DNA of 64,000 bases from Malurus cyaneus samueli (GCA_009741485.1 VKON01000103.1:2124217-2188216), one strand, 5' to 3'. Counted from the stretch's first letter, positions 1 through 14,755 are shown. Made by a program: numbers and translations. Notes: generated by a model not told the origin, from the letters alone.

Positions 1-1870
1 CGGCCACCGACCATATGATGATATTCAAAGAGTGACAGGTCTTTTCCATTACAGAATGATAAAATGCACTGTGCTTTATTTGGATAAAGCTGTCTTCAGA
101 GACAGCACAAACCAAATGCTTATCTGATCCTTCTTGCATGTGACAACGAAGCTGAGACACCTTTTACTCCACAGGGCTGACCTGCTTTTTGTTGGACATT
201 TTGTTGTTGTTTTGGGGATAAAGATGAATGAAATTGGTATTTCCACTATTTTCTGGAAGAACAGGCAAGCTGGCACTCGTATCTATGATTTCTTTCAGTA
301 TTAAATAAGACAGATTGCAGGAAGCATTGGGACACAGGTCATGCAACTACATGATTCATAATCTGAGGAGAAATGTTTGGGGTTTTACAAAGAGATTGTT
401 TGTTTTCAGCATGAATACAGCGCGAGGTCAAGAACCACATCCCAGGATAGTTGCCTATTCAAATAGTAAAAAAAAAAAAAACAACAAACAAATCAGGCTG
501 AGACCTGGCATTGGATTTGAGCTCAGACAAGGGGATGGATGCAGCAGGGAAAGCTGGAATAGGGGAGATTGCAGTTTTCCAAAACTTATAGGAAAATGGC
601 CCCACATCAGTCACGAAATTTGCTTTGTGTTCCTTAACAGAAACAATATAGGGTAGAGGATGGTTAGATGAGATGAACATAAAAAGTGTTGATTGTAAAA
701 TATCAGTGGTTGTATTCATCTGTGTGTTTGGGGAGGAGATACCTGCTGTGCCAAACTGCTCTCCAGCAGATCTTATTTATTTATTTCTAAATGTCAACTT
801 TCAGGTGTGACTTCTGAATAACTGTTTTTAAAAGGGTTTTGGAGTTTTCAGCAAAGAGTCAGGATTGTTTTCTTTAGCCAGCAGGGCTTTTTCCAGCTCC
901 CAGGGACATTGGTGCACAGATGCTGACGGATTCATGATGTGCTGCAGCAAGGGCTAGAGGATACACCATGCAGAGATGAGTTTTTGCAAGACATAACTTT
1001 TATCAACACTTCATTTTCGAGGTGATCTTAAAATGATAAAAATCCTGCGAGTTACAAATTTACACAATGCACTTTTCTTCAGCATATGGAGTGAGCAACA
1101 TTGACTTTTGCCACCGGAAAAAAACAATTTGTGTATTTTCCAAATGATACACAGCTGTCATTTTGGTGTCAATACTATATTTTTAGGCCCTTGCTTACTC
1201 AGAAATGAGTGATGATAAAAATATAATATTTTTATGATTTTTCTTTCCCTATAAAAATATACTTTGTGTGCAAACTTTGTCTCCTATGTTCTCATATATA
1301 CAGTGTGCTGAAAATATTTATATACAGTTCTGGAGGAAAGGCTAATGAACCCAGCATCCTCTGAAGCTTCATTTGTTCCCTACATCCTGCAATAATACTA
1401 ATACACCTTTTACTCTGCAGAATGGCTTGTACTTGGGGAATTGTATTTCATCCAATTTTCTTGCAAATAATGAAAAAGTTCCCCCAGGTTTATTGGCACT
1501 ATCCTGTGCACACTTTTTTTTTTGGTGTAAATTATTTATTCTACTAATTTAACAGCAAACAGTCCTGGACAGTGAGCTTAGCGAGGCAATTTCATATGTA
1601 TTGGTTGTAGGTTAATTATTTAGGGATTGAGATATCTCTGGTAATGCCAAATAAGCACAGACCTAATCAGAGAAAGCAATTGAATGCATCTAGGTTTTCC
1701 AAACCTCAATCATGCCACCATTGTTTGATGGTCATTAAGTTTGGTGTTTTATTGCAAAAGAACATGAATGTATTTTGAAATAACCCAAAAGTTAACCCTT
1801 ATAATTCCCAGGTAATAGGCTCTTCGACCCCTTTGAGCCATTTAACCAGAGTGTTCAAATCCACACTTGC

Positions 1871-1995
1871 TGTTTTTGTGGAAATGGAAGTGGTTTGGGA
1901 TGTTTTTTGTGGAAATGGAGGTGTTGGGGATGTTTTTTTGTGGACATGAAGGTGTGAGGGATGTTTTTTGTGGAAATTGAGGTGGTTGAGATGTT
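1871..1995. repeat. Minisatellite, period about 30-31 bp, four diverged copies
   Basis: The core TGTTTTTTGTGGAAATGGAG recurs with starts near 1871, 1901, 1931 and 1962, and a decayed fifth start near 1992. Copies differ by point changes and one-base length differences in the T run. Open frames here on the minus strand simply translate the repeat and are not genes. Confidence 0.85.
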
Positions 1996-4900
1996 TCTGG
2001 GATGTTTCTGTTGTGGGATGGTTTCAGGTTTGGAGGCTGTAGCCATAAAAATGCTGAAGAACCAACACATCAATCATATTTAGGAATACAACAAACATCC
2101 TCTGCTGATTTTTCTTTAAGGTGTGTGCAGACACACAGTGGAGATGGCTCAGCTGCTGAAATTGTCACTATTTTTACAAAGAGATTTTGATGCTGACATG
2201 AAATATCCAAAGTTCTATGCAGCATCACTATCTAGTTTAAAGTCAGTTTAATGAGTACTGTGTAATTTTTTTAATTCAATGAGGAAAGCATTATCCTTAT
2301 GAGGATTTTTCAATTGACATACCATAATCTGCTCTGTAAGCTGTTGGGTTTTCTGGTTTTGGTGTTGGTTTTATTTTTTTTTGGGGGGGTGTAGGGTTTG
2401 TTATTCATTCTCTTTAGGTTTATTTTGGGGTGTCTTAGTTTTGTTTGTGTTTAATACACATGTGGATTCATTTTTTAACCTTAAATTTAGAACAAGTTGC
2501 AGATGGTGGGGAAGATTTGAGATGATTCTTTTTTTTTTTTCCTAAGGCTGTTGATTCTGCATCACAAAAGGATGGGTTTGTTAAGGTCTGTCCACAGTTC
2601 CAGGTGGAATAAAGAGATATTTCCAACCATCAACTTAGAGACCATTCAGCAACTTCTACTTCATGGAACCATGGAAAGTAAAAATCAAAAACATGGCAGG
2701 AAAGCTGTAATAAGTTGGAAGAGTAAATGAGAAACCTTGGCAAAATTATGAAATAAAACATATACAGCTGTGCTAAGAAAAATATTTTAACTCAATTTTA
2801 AATGTCAGGAGTCATTAGGATGTGTTAAAAGGCCAAAGACAGCATGGTATGTTTTCCCAGCAAAAATGAAGAAGGGAAGTTGAATTTCACTTCACTGTAA
2901 AAAGTTTTAATAACAGGAGTATGCTGCAGGTTTTTTTAGGTGCTGTCCCTGGGCTCATATGTCCATCAGGTTAGAACTGTAAAACTACACATGGAAATTG
3001 AAACACAGATAATCAAAGGCTCCAGAGTTACCCAGGGTGAATACAGGAATGATGAGGAGGATTTGGAATGATGGGACATGTGCTACTTCTTGTTATTTTA
3101 GAATTTTATTTTGTTAAGGTGCCAATGATAGGCAAGAAAAATCATCTTTTTCATAATTCAAGAATTATATGTCCTGATAAACTAGAAAAAGAATAAAGAA
3201 TATCATAATACTTTATTTCTGTGGACTGTTCACGCAGAGAAGCATTTTTTTACTACAGAGTTGAGGATGTGTAGCAACTTGAGCTGTGCAATATGATTAG
3301 AGCTGGGGAATAATTTTGTGATGCTAGTCTGGCCAGTGAGTGAGCACAACAAATAAAACCCTCATTTGTAAAACAAATTATTTTCTGGCTATGATGAACC
3401 AGTTGCTCATTCAGTATGAGGAAAAAGTATTAGAAACAGACTTAGAGAACAGCAATGGATTGGTCTTTAAAAGCCTGATAGTCTGGGGAAAATTTTTAAG
3501 TATTTTTTTACTAACAGTGATGGAGACACTTTAGCTAGTTTGATATTTAAAGCTGTGCCTGTATCACACATCTTAGAGTTCTGTAAAGGTAAAGAAACAA
3601 TCCAGGTACTGAAGACAATCTGGTTTCTAATAGCAAGGAGCTAAACAAGCCCTGATTTATCCTGTTTTAACACTGGGTTTGATCTCCTGATGTTTTCTTT
3701 CCTGCTTATTGGTTTTAGGTCACTAATGATGTGATGCAGTGAAATTAATGGGTTACAAAGGTGTCATTTTGTTGGTTGTGAGTGAGTGTTCAGTAAGAAA
3801 ATCCTGGATCCTGTTCTGCCTCGTTCCTTCTTGGCTTTGCTGATCTGAGCTGTGTTTGCTGTAATGTGACATCAGATCCAGCTCTGAATTTCCACTCAAG
3901 TTCCCCCTTCTCTTCCTGGCATCCACTCGAAATTTTGAAGAGAGAATATTGTTGACAGCACAGCAGTAAGGATTTTAATCCTTCCCTTCACAAAACTCAG
4001 TGAAAACCTTCAGAAACTCACCGTGCCTTGCCTGCTGGGCTTTGTGCAGTAATTTTTGCTGTATTTCTTCTGAGATGCAGTTCTTCAGCAGAGTGCAAAC
4101 CCGCAGGAATGGCAGTGCAGAAGGTGTGATGCTCTCCATTGCATCATGGAGCTGTTTCCCAGTTTATTTCCTGCCATCCCTAATGGCACAGAGACAAAAC
4201 TCACAGCCTGTGAGCCCCAAAAGGAGGGCACAGGGCTGATTTGGATGCAGCCAAACTGATCAGGGAGACCTGAAATAAGGACACCTGGCAGATCCAGGGG
4301 TTTCTGGGTGGAATGGAACCCTTTAAAAGTCTCAAGGTCTTTCAATTTTCACATTCTCTCTCATTTTCACATTGTTCTTTGGTATGTTCTTTGGTTTAAC
4401 AGAGGTTCCACCTGCCTGTTCCACAAGTAGGTCAGCATTTGATAACTGCATTAAAATTGGACTTTCCTAAATCCTCTCTCTCGCTGTAATCCTGCCTGTC
4501 CCTCTCAATTTTCCTATGTTCTAGTGCACCATTATGGACAAAATGTGGAGTCTTTTTTTGAATTATTTCCAAATTGTCATCCACAGTGGAGCTGCTTTGT
4601 TTTAGGCCTGGATCACATTTTTTTCCCCAGAACCTTCTGTAGATAGACATCACATAGGAGAGAAGGTTTTGTTATGCCCAAGCCAAATTCCACATCTTTT
4701 CCTATTCTGAAAAAAACCCACACAAAGTGTTTTGGGCTTGTGATAATACCTTAAAGAATATATTCGAAATATTTAAATATATTTGATAGTTTAACTCTTC
4801 AGCCTAACATTTAGCTCATTTCCAATGTGGCCTATCACTTCTGGTGTGACATTACTGAAAACCTTCTGATTAAAGCCAGCTCTCTTATGCATACTTTACC

Positions 4901-5400
4901 TCTGTGACCTGTGAGTAGCTTGAAACCATTTGAACTCTGTCTAAATTGGATCCCCCTGGTTGTAAGTGTTACTGCATGTCAGTTCTGTGTCAGTTGGATG
5001 GAAATCTTGCTGCAGAGGATGAAAGTTCACAGCTCAGTATTAATCTACTGGGCAAACTACATCTAATGCCTCCAGTTTTCTTGAAATATAGCTCCTGATG
5101 ACCTCTGACAGGTAAAATACAATATAGGATTTTCTAATATTCATTTTTAGTGTAGCTATTTAAAATAAGGCATGTATCATCCTTCTGTACCAAATAAATG
5201 CTGTGAGAGACAAAATTAAGAACAGTGACAAGTGGATTATTAGACATGGAGACTTTTGTTAATAAAATATGTCTGGGTCCATTACTTCACAATTGTCTTG
5301 GAATAGAAAATGCAAATCCTGGCTTTGCTAAAGGAGGCTGTGTATGGATGAAGTGCTGGCTGGGATTCCCTTGATATCTGTTGGATGAGACTTTTAAACT

Positions 5401-5415
5401 NNNNNNNNNNNNNNN
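5401..5415. other. Assembly gap (15 N)
   Basis: Fifteen undetermined bases in otherwise unremarkable flanking DNA. The true gap length may differ from 15. Confidence 0.98.
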
Positions 5416-7812
5416 GCAGCATAAATCAGTGAGTGCTGGTGGAGTCTACCTGACAAATAAGAACTTTGGATTTAGCACCAGCTACTGTTTAAAAGAGAAT
5501 TTTTACAGATTTGTGCAGTTTAGATGACACCACTGTCAGCGTCCTGTGTGACAGTGACAACAGTGGCACCTTTGCCCTTGTCACTGTTAGGGAGACTTGT
5601 GAGTACATTACATTTGGGTTTGCTTTTGAAGTGACCTTTCTGGACTCAAAATCTAAGGCTAAAAAAGGAAAAATGTCTGATAGGTGCAGGTTTGTAAGTC
5701 TGCAACTTCCTCTCCCTTCTGTTTAAATGAACAGCAAAACTCATTCCTCTTTCAGAGGAGCAAGCTTGACTTCTAAATATTTGGTCAGAATTTGAAAGGA
5801 AATTGATCCTGCATTCCTCACAAATCCTAAACTATCTCTAAAAAGAGTAGGATTTGGTAGGAAGAGAGAAATGTAACATTAAGCTCTGTCTTGCAGGGGG
5901 ATGATGCTGGAAGGGATGCTCTTTGGGCACTAATTTTGGGCACTTTGGGCACGAATCAAATCCATCTTTCTCAAAGCCCTGCTTGGGTCCTGCTGAGGTG
6001 AGCTGACAAAAAGAGCTTGTGCCAGGTCTGAAAGGAGATTCTGCTTCAGCCCCATGCTTGAAAGAGAAATTTCAGCCTATGGAAACTGTACCTACTCCAC
6101 TTCTGAGCCCTTCCAACTCCTCTTACTCTGTAGCTGCAGTTTGTCATTGCAAAACATTGCCATTTGATAAGTCAGATAAAAGATCTCATCCGATGGATCT
6201 CATCCTGTCATTCCTCCCAGGGAAGTGCAAAACAATGGTAATAAATCAGAACAGCTATGGCCAGAGGTATTTTAAGACAGTGGCAATTGGATCAGTCCTT
6301 GGACAGTTTAGGATCATATTTTCCTGTTGTTTCCACTTTTAAACTCAGACTTTTAAAATCCTGACAGGCTGGCTCGTTTTCCTGTGAGTCACAGAAAGAA
6401 ATAAATTTTTGATTACAACATGTGCATGAGCCCAGAGCCCAAAACCTTGGGATTCTCTTGTGCCAGAGGCTCTAAACCCCAACATATTGAAGGGTATCAT
6501 CCCTGTGGGTGCAGATTTGGGGTCACACTCATCTCTGGGACACCTCAGGAGATTTCTATCAGCACTTCTGCTGTACCTACACACATTCCCATAAAAAATA
6601 TGGAATAACAGCACAGTGACTCTTAAAACAGTGCAATAAGAGCAAAGCATTTGATAAAAAAAATGGGAATTAAGCAGCTTGCAGACTGTGGCTGTCCTGT
6701 GGCTCTGATCTTGGGTTTTGCTTTGTTGATTTTGCAGCATTGAACGTGGGTAACTGTAGCAAATACGTGGAAAAGAGCTCCTGAAAATCCATCAGAAAAT
6801 AAAGGGAATGCCTCAAAGTGATGTGGGTGTGTGCAGATGGATTCTGGACTGATGGAATCAAAGCACAGACTGACAGTGGTCATTTCTTATCTCACAGAGT
6901 TCATTTGGATAGAAACCCCCCAGACACAGAGAATTAATTTACCCTTTGTGGAGTTCCCATGGAAATCACACACAGATTAGTTTGGAAACTTGAATTTATT
7001 ACCAGAATTCCTCTCAGGGTTCCCCTTACCCTTTTTCTATAAGTCTCCTGTCTGTATATTCCCTAATAGAAAGGAATCTTCGAAGTATTTGTTAGCAGAG
7101 CTTTTTAATTAGGCTTATTGATAATTAATCTGAATAAATCCATGTGCCGAAGCATCTCATTATTAATTCTTTCAAAACATGATATAGGACAGTCAAGAGA
7201 TGTTTGTATGAAGACATTTTCCATTTCATGGTTTCTGCCATGTGTATGTCACAGTGAGATTGAAGGTACAGTTTAATTAAATTTTCAAATTTTAGAACCC
7301 AGTGCCTGGAATCCACTGCTTGACAACTGCCTTTTGTATGTGAAAATGTTGATATGACTGTAATAAATATCCTGAGATAAACATTTTAATTCATAATAGC
7401 ACAGTTTCTATGATTTCTACGTGTCATATTTTGTCTCGTTGTTCATTTGTGTGAGCTTTTGGAGATTTTTTTGTTTGGTTATTGGGGCTTTTTCATTTTT
7501 TTGTTACTTCCCAGCCCTTGCTCAGCTCTACAAGCACACTGTGAAGTGTCAGGAGGAATAACATATAGCTTGCAGTCCATCATCTGCATTCCCTTTGCAT
7601 TAGGTGTAACACTGGCATGAAAATCAGAGCCCCTGCTCCAATTTTTCCAGCTGTCTCTGTCTCCCTGTGATCTTTTTGTACAAATTTTCTGGCAAGTCTA
7701 TGAATGTGCACGCTTATATCCCTTTCTTGGGCATACACACACATTTTGCTATCTCAAAGCATGGATAAAACTGAATAGAATCATTCATTTTTTTTTCCAG
7801 TAATTTGAGTGT

Positions 7813-7842
7813 GTTTACTGATGTAGGCAAACATCAGTAAAC
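7813..7842. repeat. Perfect inverted repeat, 12-bp arms with 6-nt loop
   Basis: The left arm GTTTACTGATGT (7813-7824) is exactly complementary to the right arm ACATCAGTAAAC (7831-7842) across the loop AGGCAA. The left arm overlaps TGTTTAC (7812-7818), which matches the forkhead-factor core, and the right arm ends in GTAAAC. It could be a hairpin or a paired factor site. No longer pre-miRNA-like stem extends from it. Confidence 0.9.
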
Positions 7843-10800
7843 TAAATATTCATATAATATAAAAAAAAAACAAACTAGAAATCAACCACAGTATCTTCTT
7901 TCTTTGTCCTCTTGCTGTGAGATTTCTGTGTAAGTTTGTTTTGTTTTCATTCAAAATTTATGAATAAAGCAATATCAGGATCTTTTCACTGCCATCTTCA
8001 GGTCTTATTTATACTTTTACAGCTTCAGAAACCGTTAACTTTCAGGCAATAAATGTCATCTTACTTCTGAGGTTACATTTGTTTTATTTCCCTCAGTAAT
8101 ATTATTGCTTTAAAACTGTAATATGTTTTCTATTTTGGTCTTTTTTTGTGCTGCCCCAAGGGACTCCAGCTCTAACAGGGATTTGCATTGGCCACGGTGC
8201 TGTTCTTATTCTGCACATGGTTATGTGCCAGGGCTGAACATGATATTCCATTGGAACAGCTCATGCCAAAATTTTGGGCTTGAACAATTCGGAGGAGACA
8301 TGATGTCACTGTCTCCATCAAGTGAATTTGAACAGGAAAGTTGCACTGTGTTTTGGGCATGTGTTTCAAAAATAAAAAATTAAAATCATACCTTGTGTGA
8401 TTCCTTAATTTCTGTGTTTGCTCTCTGCTTTCACTGCATTTCTTGCCTCCTCGTGGTATTTCTGTTTCATTATTTTTTTTTCAAGCGGAGTTTGATGACA
8501 CTGATTTAGCAGTTCCTCACAGTTCACTGCTCCAGTTTTCATCAAATTATACTTGTAGTTATACTCGACACTTTCATCATCAATTTCCATATGCCTCAAA
8601 GACACGCAGGGAGAGGTTTGCCAACACTGAACTCAAATGCCAGACAATAACTGGAATACAGGATTTCTTTTCGTAGGGTGTTCTGAAACAAAGGGTGTAG
8701 AATCCTTCTGTTCTTAGCAAGTGTTTTCAGCCTGGATGCACTCAAAATCTAGACAATAGCTGCTATGGAATATTGATTTAAAAAATGTCAAATCAAGGGG
8801 TAAAAATTAAAATTGACCAGAGATGATACCGTAAGACCTTCGCCATTTCTTTCCAGAAATCTATCTTAGATTAGAGCACTGCCTGTGAATTTGAGGTTGG
8901 CTTTTTCCCCACAGAATGGGAGGATTCATAAGCAACATGAACTGGATTTTCTGTACAGCAGAATTTGATAATTGTGATAATTAACATGTAGTAAAGGCTT
9001 CGGCTTCAGACTCTTAGCTTTATGAATACCATCAGATCAGCAGTGTAACTGGACTGACTGAGGTTCCTGAGGAGGATTGTGAAAATCTTTTCCTTTATTT
9101 ACAGAGTCTTGGTTGCTCAGATTGGAAAGATGTCCATGGAGAAACACCTGGCACCTTTAAAGGCTTTCAGTTATGTTCATCCTACAATTTTCTGTGAAGG
9201 CACCACAGCTCTGACCCAAGGGAATCTGGATTCCATAAACTGGAGACCGTGGTTCTTCCTGTCTGTCAAAAGCATAAAGTTAATTATGCAAAGCATGAAG
9301 TGAAGCTCTATTCGTTGAGATGTAAAGAGGTTAACTGGGAGTAGCTGTTGACAATAGTCATCATCATCATCAGATGAATTTGCCATTTAATCTGTAGTCT
9401 TCAAAAAAAAATCCTTCAAGTTAGCACAGGGGTAGAGAGAGCACTCTCAGTGCAAGTAAAGGATTTTACTATGATCTATTTCAGTTTTGCAATTTGCTTT
9501 CCACGTGGAATTTTGACCCATCTTGAAAATTTCATACATGTCCTTCTGTGGAACGGGAAATTCTCTCAGGAATAGAGAGAAGAATTTTTCTCTGTCTGCG
9601 GGAATTTCAGTTTGTGGAGTCTGACATCTGAAGAATGCACTCAATGTGACAGAAAACCACTTCTGTCTAAAGTCAGAAGGACATGGGTAGAGTGTAGACA
9701 GGATGCCATCTGGTGTGGCTGTGACTCCTCAGAGTCATGGGGACACAGTTCATGTTACATCCAGGAACAGAAACAGTGTGTGAGCGGGGTCTGCCACGGG
9801 ATGAGATAATCTGGGTGATGAAGAGGGAGGAGAGTTAAATGAGTTAAAGGTCAAGGAGAGGAGAGGTTTGTAATACACTCCACTGTGGTACTAATGCCTG
9901 TTTTCTGACAGACCATCAAGTTTTGGAATTGCTTGGTACAATGGGCTTTGAGTGCCTGCACTCAGGTGAATTAAACTGAAGGTTTTCTCATGCACTGCCT
10001 TTGACTCGATGCGTTATAAACTAATTAAATGATAAAACAATCACTTGGGGGGAAAGGCATCCGCCTCCTTCTAAACAGGTAAATTGTTATGCAATAAATA
10101 GGATGTTAAAACATCTCAGTTTTGTATTCCCTGCCACAGCTCATTGATCAGAATGTGAACCCCCAAAACCTTTCCTGTAGCCCTCAGCATCTGGGAGTTC
10201 CTGCAGTGATGCCTTTGCAGTAACTGCTCTCCATCAAACAACACTTGGATTGTTATGTGCATACAAAACTAAAGTCACTGCCTGCTCTGTTATGAAGAAA
10301 TAAATCACCCATATATGCTTCTGAATTCTGAAAAAAAAAAAAAATGTTCAGTGGAATGTTCAGGAAAAACAAAACAAAGCAATGATTTCTTCTCCAGGTA
10401 CCTTGAGTATCAGTTACACTGGGAGTTTTTAGAAGGGCAAACAATTCACCTCCAGCTGGGTTTTACTTTTTTTTTTTGCACCACTTTATTTCTACAGAGT
10501 GCAAGTAGGAAAAGTTCCAATCAAATATTTAATTTAATTTCAAGGGGCAAGGCAGCAGACAAGCATTATCCTGTGGCAAAGTTCTGGTCCATCAAATATA
10601 AAAAGATTGCCCAGAGGGCAACTAGGGGAAATTTCCTTCAGTAATCTTACCTGATGCTCTATCAGCAGAATAACGGCATGCTCTTCTGTGTCTGCACAAT
10701 CTGACAGGAGGCTCAAATTTCACTTCCTTTTGGCGATTGTCATTTTGCTCCAAAAGCTGCTGGGTTTTTTGTGGAGAGGCCATGGGTTCTTTCTGAATAT

Positions 10801-13800
10801 GTAGTGTTTGCTGGAATGTTGAACAGGTTAGTGTATGGGCCCCTGTTTTTGAAGGAAAAGGTCTGATAAAAATTCCTAACGAGACAGATTACAAAAATCC
10901 AAAGCCATGGGGATTTTTTTTCCCCCAGCTTTTAGGATTCAATTAGCTGCTAGTTCCAGCCTGCAATTTTGTTAAGAAGCTCTAAGAGCTAAAAAACGCA
11001 ATTTGCAAAATTGGAATCCTGTTGTTTTGGATTTTTTTCCCCCCTGTTTGTTTGTTGTTTGTAAGTAATACTCTGTTTTTCTGTTGTTTCTATCTGGTGT
11101 TGGCCAGCATGCACACCAAATGCTCAGTGACTTACAAACTATAAGTGAAAGGAGAGAGCAGTGGAGAACTTTAAATCTCTCCAAATATATTCAGCAAATT
11201 TGGAATGTTGTGGGGCTCAGTGGGGCATGAAGCCTAAACTAATGCAGTTTTCTCCTATTGTCTTCTGTGCCACAGTTAGTGAAGAATTTCTGTTTTAATG
11301 AGAACAAGCCTGTTAAGGTACAGTTTTTGGCAGAACTGCACTGCTCTGTACTGACACATGGTGAATCCAGTGACTCTTGGTGTAGATTGAATGCTGGGTC
11401 AAACTCTACTTTCTTAAAACATTAAGAAATTAAAATATGCATTGTCTAGTGCTGTACCAACACACCCCTGTCTCTGCAGGCCAAACCTGAATTCTGCCTG
11501 CAGTGCAATTGAGAACTCTTGGTGCCCTGCTCTTAAAATGGCTAAAAAAATCCAGGAAATTGAAACAAACAACTCGAACCTCTCTGGTTCTGTGTCAGGA
11601 GTAAAAGATGGTGTGACAAACTTTCAGGAGCTGTGGCACACCCTGTGCCAGCCTTGGTCCTGCACTGCTGTGAGCTAGACTGGGGTCTGCCTCAAAACCC
11701 TTTCTGACCTTTCAGAAAGAGGCTTTTAAAAAACTGAATTTGCTCTTCAGGTGTGGCTTGCATGCATATGAAAGGAGTTTTAATTTGTTTTGGTTTTAAT
11801 TCTTTTCTTTGTAAAAGACCTCTCAAAAAATCCCGTTATTTAAGGAATGAGTGCTCAGAGGTGGACTTTAATATATACTTTCTTGTACTGCTTTACAGAA
11901 ACTTAGGAAAAAATTTTTTCCTGAAGTGAAGGGCAAAATGAGGTAGGTGTCTGTGGTTCAGGGTGTCTGAATTACCCTGTGTGTGTCTGAAAAGCTGTTA
12001 GCTGTGTCCTGTGCTTGGCAGCAACTGGAGGCAGTGTTACCTATGAAGTGTATTAAAGGTGACATAATAGAGTGTGAAAAATGTGTGTGCTTTTCTTGAG
12101 ACTGTTCAATGTTTTATAATTTTTTAACTCGTGTCTCCCAAATCTGTGCATTTGATGACGCTCACTTTGGATTTGTAAAAGTGAAAAAAAAAATCCAGTG
12201 TCAACTCTGAACATGACTAAAGTTTCATGTATCACATACCCTTTTAATATTATAAATAAGAGGTATCAAGGCAAAGAAAAGCTGTTTGTTCACTGTTTTG
12301 AATTTCACCCAGCTAGAAAAATCAGTTCTGTGTCACTCAGAATAAACAGCTAATTTACCTTTTAGGTTTCTGAATTTATCTCTGAAATCCTCTTGTCAAG
12401 TGTGTATTGATAAATACATGTTCCAGCCAAAATATAGATGTTTTATTTTTGTGTATTAGCATTTGGATGCTGCTCTTGTGAATCAGAGAAGACAGGCAAC
12501 AGAATTCAGATCCTTTCCTCAGAAAACTCTTTAAGTATTTTTCCTTCTTTTAGCAATTCTGGGCTAAGCATGTTTCTAAAGTGAGTACATCTTTGGAAAG
12601 CATACAGAAAACAAATTGTTTGTAAAGGGGAAAATTCCATTGTGTGAAAAAGCTAACAGAAAACATCTCAGAGTTTGTCAAGTCATATACAATATAACAT
12701 ATAACGGTCCTGAAGACTGTATTACAGCTGTAGTAGTGTGAAAAGGATGTGACCTTAGAAGCAGGTGCCACTCTGGATTCCAGGTATCAGTCATTTGGAG
12801 GCCCCAGGGCTTGCTGTGTGTAAGAAAAAGTGAGGCAGGAAAGTGCTCATTTCAGTAGCAGGGCACACCAGGGCAATGTCTGATCTCCCATCAGCTAAAA
12901 GAGAAGGTCTTGGAGCATTCTAATCCCAGCCCAGTCCCCTGCCCAGGATTCTTCTTATCCCTCTGTGCTATGAGCTTTTTGTAGTGCCAGGGAGACACAA
13001 ATTTGGGAAAAATCCTTCTACTGCAGCTGTGGGGAAGGGATGCAGCAGTTCAGGGTCAATCCTCCCCCTCACCTCACTCCCCATCCGTGTTTTTCTGCTG
13101 AAGTTGGCCCTGGTGCCAAGGAAGAGATCCTTTCTCTTTCTGCCCTCATCACTAATCTCACTCTCAGGTTTGTTCCAGCAGCAGTTTTTGAGCAGCTGTT
13201 GATTGGATGAGGAGATTGCCTCACACCAAACCAAAATGCTTTTCCCTGGTGCTGAAGGGATCACTATCCCAGGTGGGGTTCCCTGTTCTCACAGAGGGTG
13301 AGTGCAGGGACACAGATGGGGGAAATGGGCTGGATTCTGGATTGCTTCTTCTGCAGCTGTGCCAGAGTAAGTCAGCTAAAAATATTTGTGAAACTACAGC
13401 CTCAGACTCTGTTCCAGGAAAAGTTTCCCTGGAAATGTTGCTTTGATTTGGTTAGGAGGACGGCTCATCTGTGCGCCATTCCGTGTGGAACAGGAATTTT
13501 CCTTTGGTGGTTTGTGGTGCTCACTTCTATCAAAAGGGTTAAGGACAATAGTGAAAAAATCAGACTAAAAGGCTGAATTTGGGAAAAAAAACCCTTATGC
13601 CATTTAGTCTTTTTCATGTTGATTTTTCGTAGTTTGACATGCTTCTAAACAGGACAATCCATCCCAGTGGATTTCTTCCCTTTCAGGGGACCCTTCTCAT
13701 GGCTTTCAGCAACAAAGAAAAACCTGCCTACTTGCCATGCATATCTGAAGGTTGGCTAGAGTCAAAATTACTAATTTAAATAATATAAATCACTAATTAC

Positions 13801-14424
13801 TATTAAGGCCTGCTATTTATTTTCTGTCTGCTCGATTACTCAAAATATTTGGTTTTTTCCTTTCCTCCTTTTTTTTTTTTTTTTTTGCCTCTTATTGTAA
13901 TATGATTTTGGATGTCTCTCTTTCCATTCGCTGTGTTGAAAGTAAGAAAAAAACCAACACGTCTAATCTTTACTTTGTTACTGATGTGGCTGTGGACACA
14001 ATTACTGTGATTGGGGGGAGAAAAAAGGGGGGAAAAAAAAAAAAGACAACAGCCACATCCCTTGTTCTATCTTTCCATAGAAAAGCCGCGGTTACCCTTA
14101 GACAATGTTGGGCCTCAAAGGCGAACCCTGGTGTTTCTGGTCGCTGAGGTGAGCTTACCTACAAAGGAGCAGGGCACCGCAATAACACCCAGCGAGGAAA
14201 GGTGCGGCGGAAGATGCGAAAAGAAGCTGTTTGGAGGATTTTGCTTTTTGAATTGTTGTTGTTGCTGTTAGTTATTTATTTCGCTGTCTCCGTGGGCAGC
14301 GGAGGAGCTGAGCGGGGTGCGCGGTGCGGGGGTGCCGGGGGGCTCCAGCTCTGCCCGTCCGTGACCCGGGGAGAGCCGCTCCAGCCGCCTCGGAAATGCA
14401 GCGCTGGGGAAATGCAGCAGCGAT

Positions 14425-14445
14425 CGCTCGCTCGCTCGCTCGCTC
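14425..14445. repeat. (CGCT)n microsatellite in CpG island
   Basis: About five uninterrupted copies of CGCT, followed by CCCTCCC. Confidence 0.95.
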
Positions 14446-14489
14446 CCTCCCTGCCCGGGGGGGTGAAGTGCGAGGCAGCGGGAGGAGCC

Positions 14490-14548
14490 GTGTGTGTGTG
14501 TTGTGTGTGTTGTGTGTGTGTGTGTGTGTTGTATGTGTGTGCGTGTGC
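14490..14548. repeat. (TG)n microsatellite in CpG island
   Basis: A near-continuous TG run interrupted by single extra T or A bases. It is a potentially length-variable tract inside the presumed promoter. Confidence 0.95.
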
Positions 14549-14755
14549 GAGCAGCGCGCCGTGCCGCCGTGTTTCCTGGTGCCTGCCCCTGACCCCAGTG
14601 GCAGCCCCGATCACTGCACCGCGCCCGCCCCCGCGCCGCCCCCGCTGCCTTCCACCGGAGCCCAGCCGGAGCCGGAGCCGAGCCAGGGCCGCCGAGAGCC
14701 GCCGGGAGCCGCCGCGGGTGCGGCGCAGGCTTCTGCCCCGGCGGCCCCGCAGCCC

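Larger units (their letters stand above)
1..14200. other. Upstream flanking DNA without a recognisable gene
   Basis: AT-rich sequence with frequent stop codons in every frame. The open frames are short (about 110 codons at most), have no family resemblance I recognise and show no convincing exon boundaries. It contains A/T homopolymer tracts (for example near 468, 2532, 10331 and 13869), a 30-bp minisatellite, a hairpin and an assembly gap, each listed separately. I read it as the 5' flank of MPPED2, possibly containing distal regulatory DNA. A non-coding RNA gene cannot be excluded from sequence alone. Confidence 0.6.

Noticed and set aside
6019..6342. 107-codon + strand open frame in the 5' flank
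   Set aside because: No domain, no splice context and no neighbouring coding signal; length is within chance for 64 kb.
8405..8605. 66-codon minus-strand frame rich in Lys/Glu, with a protein-like look
   Set aside because: No start in good context, a stop shortly upstream, no family recognised and no poly-A or flanking repeats to support a retrocopy. A translated search would settle it.
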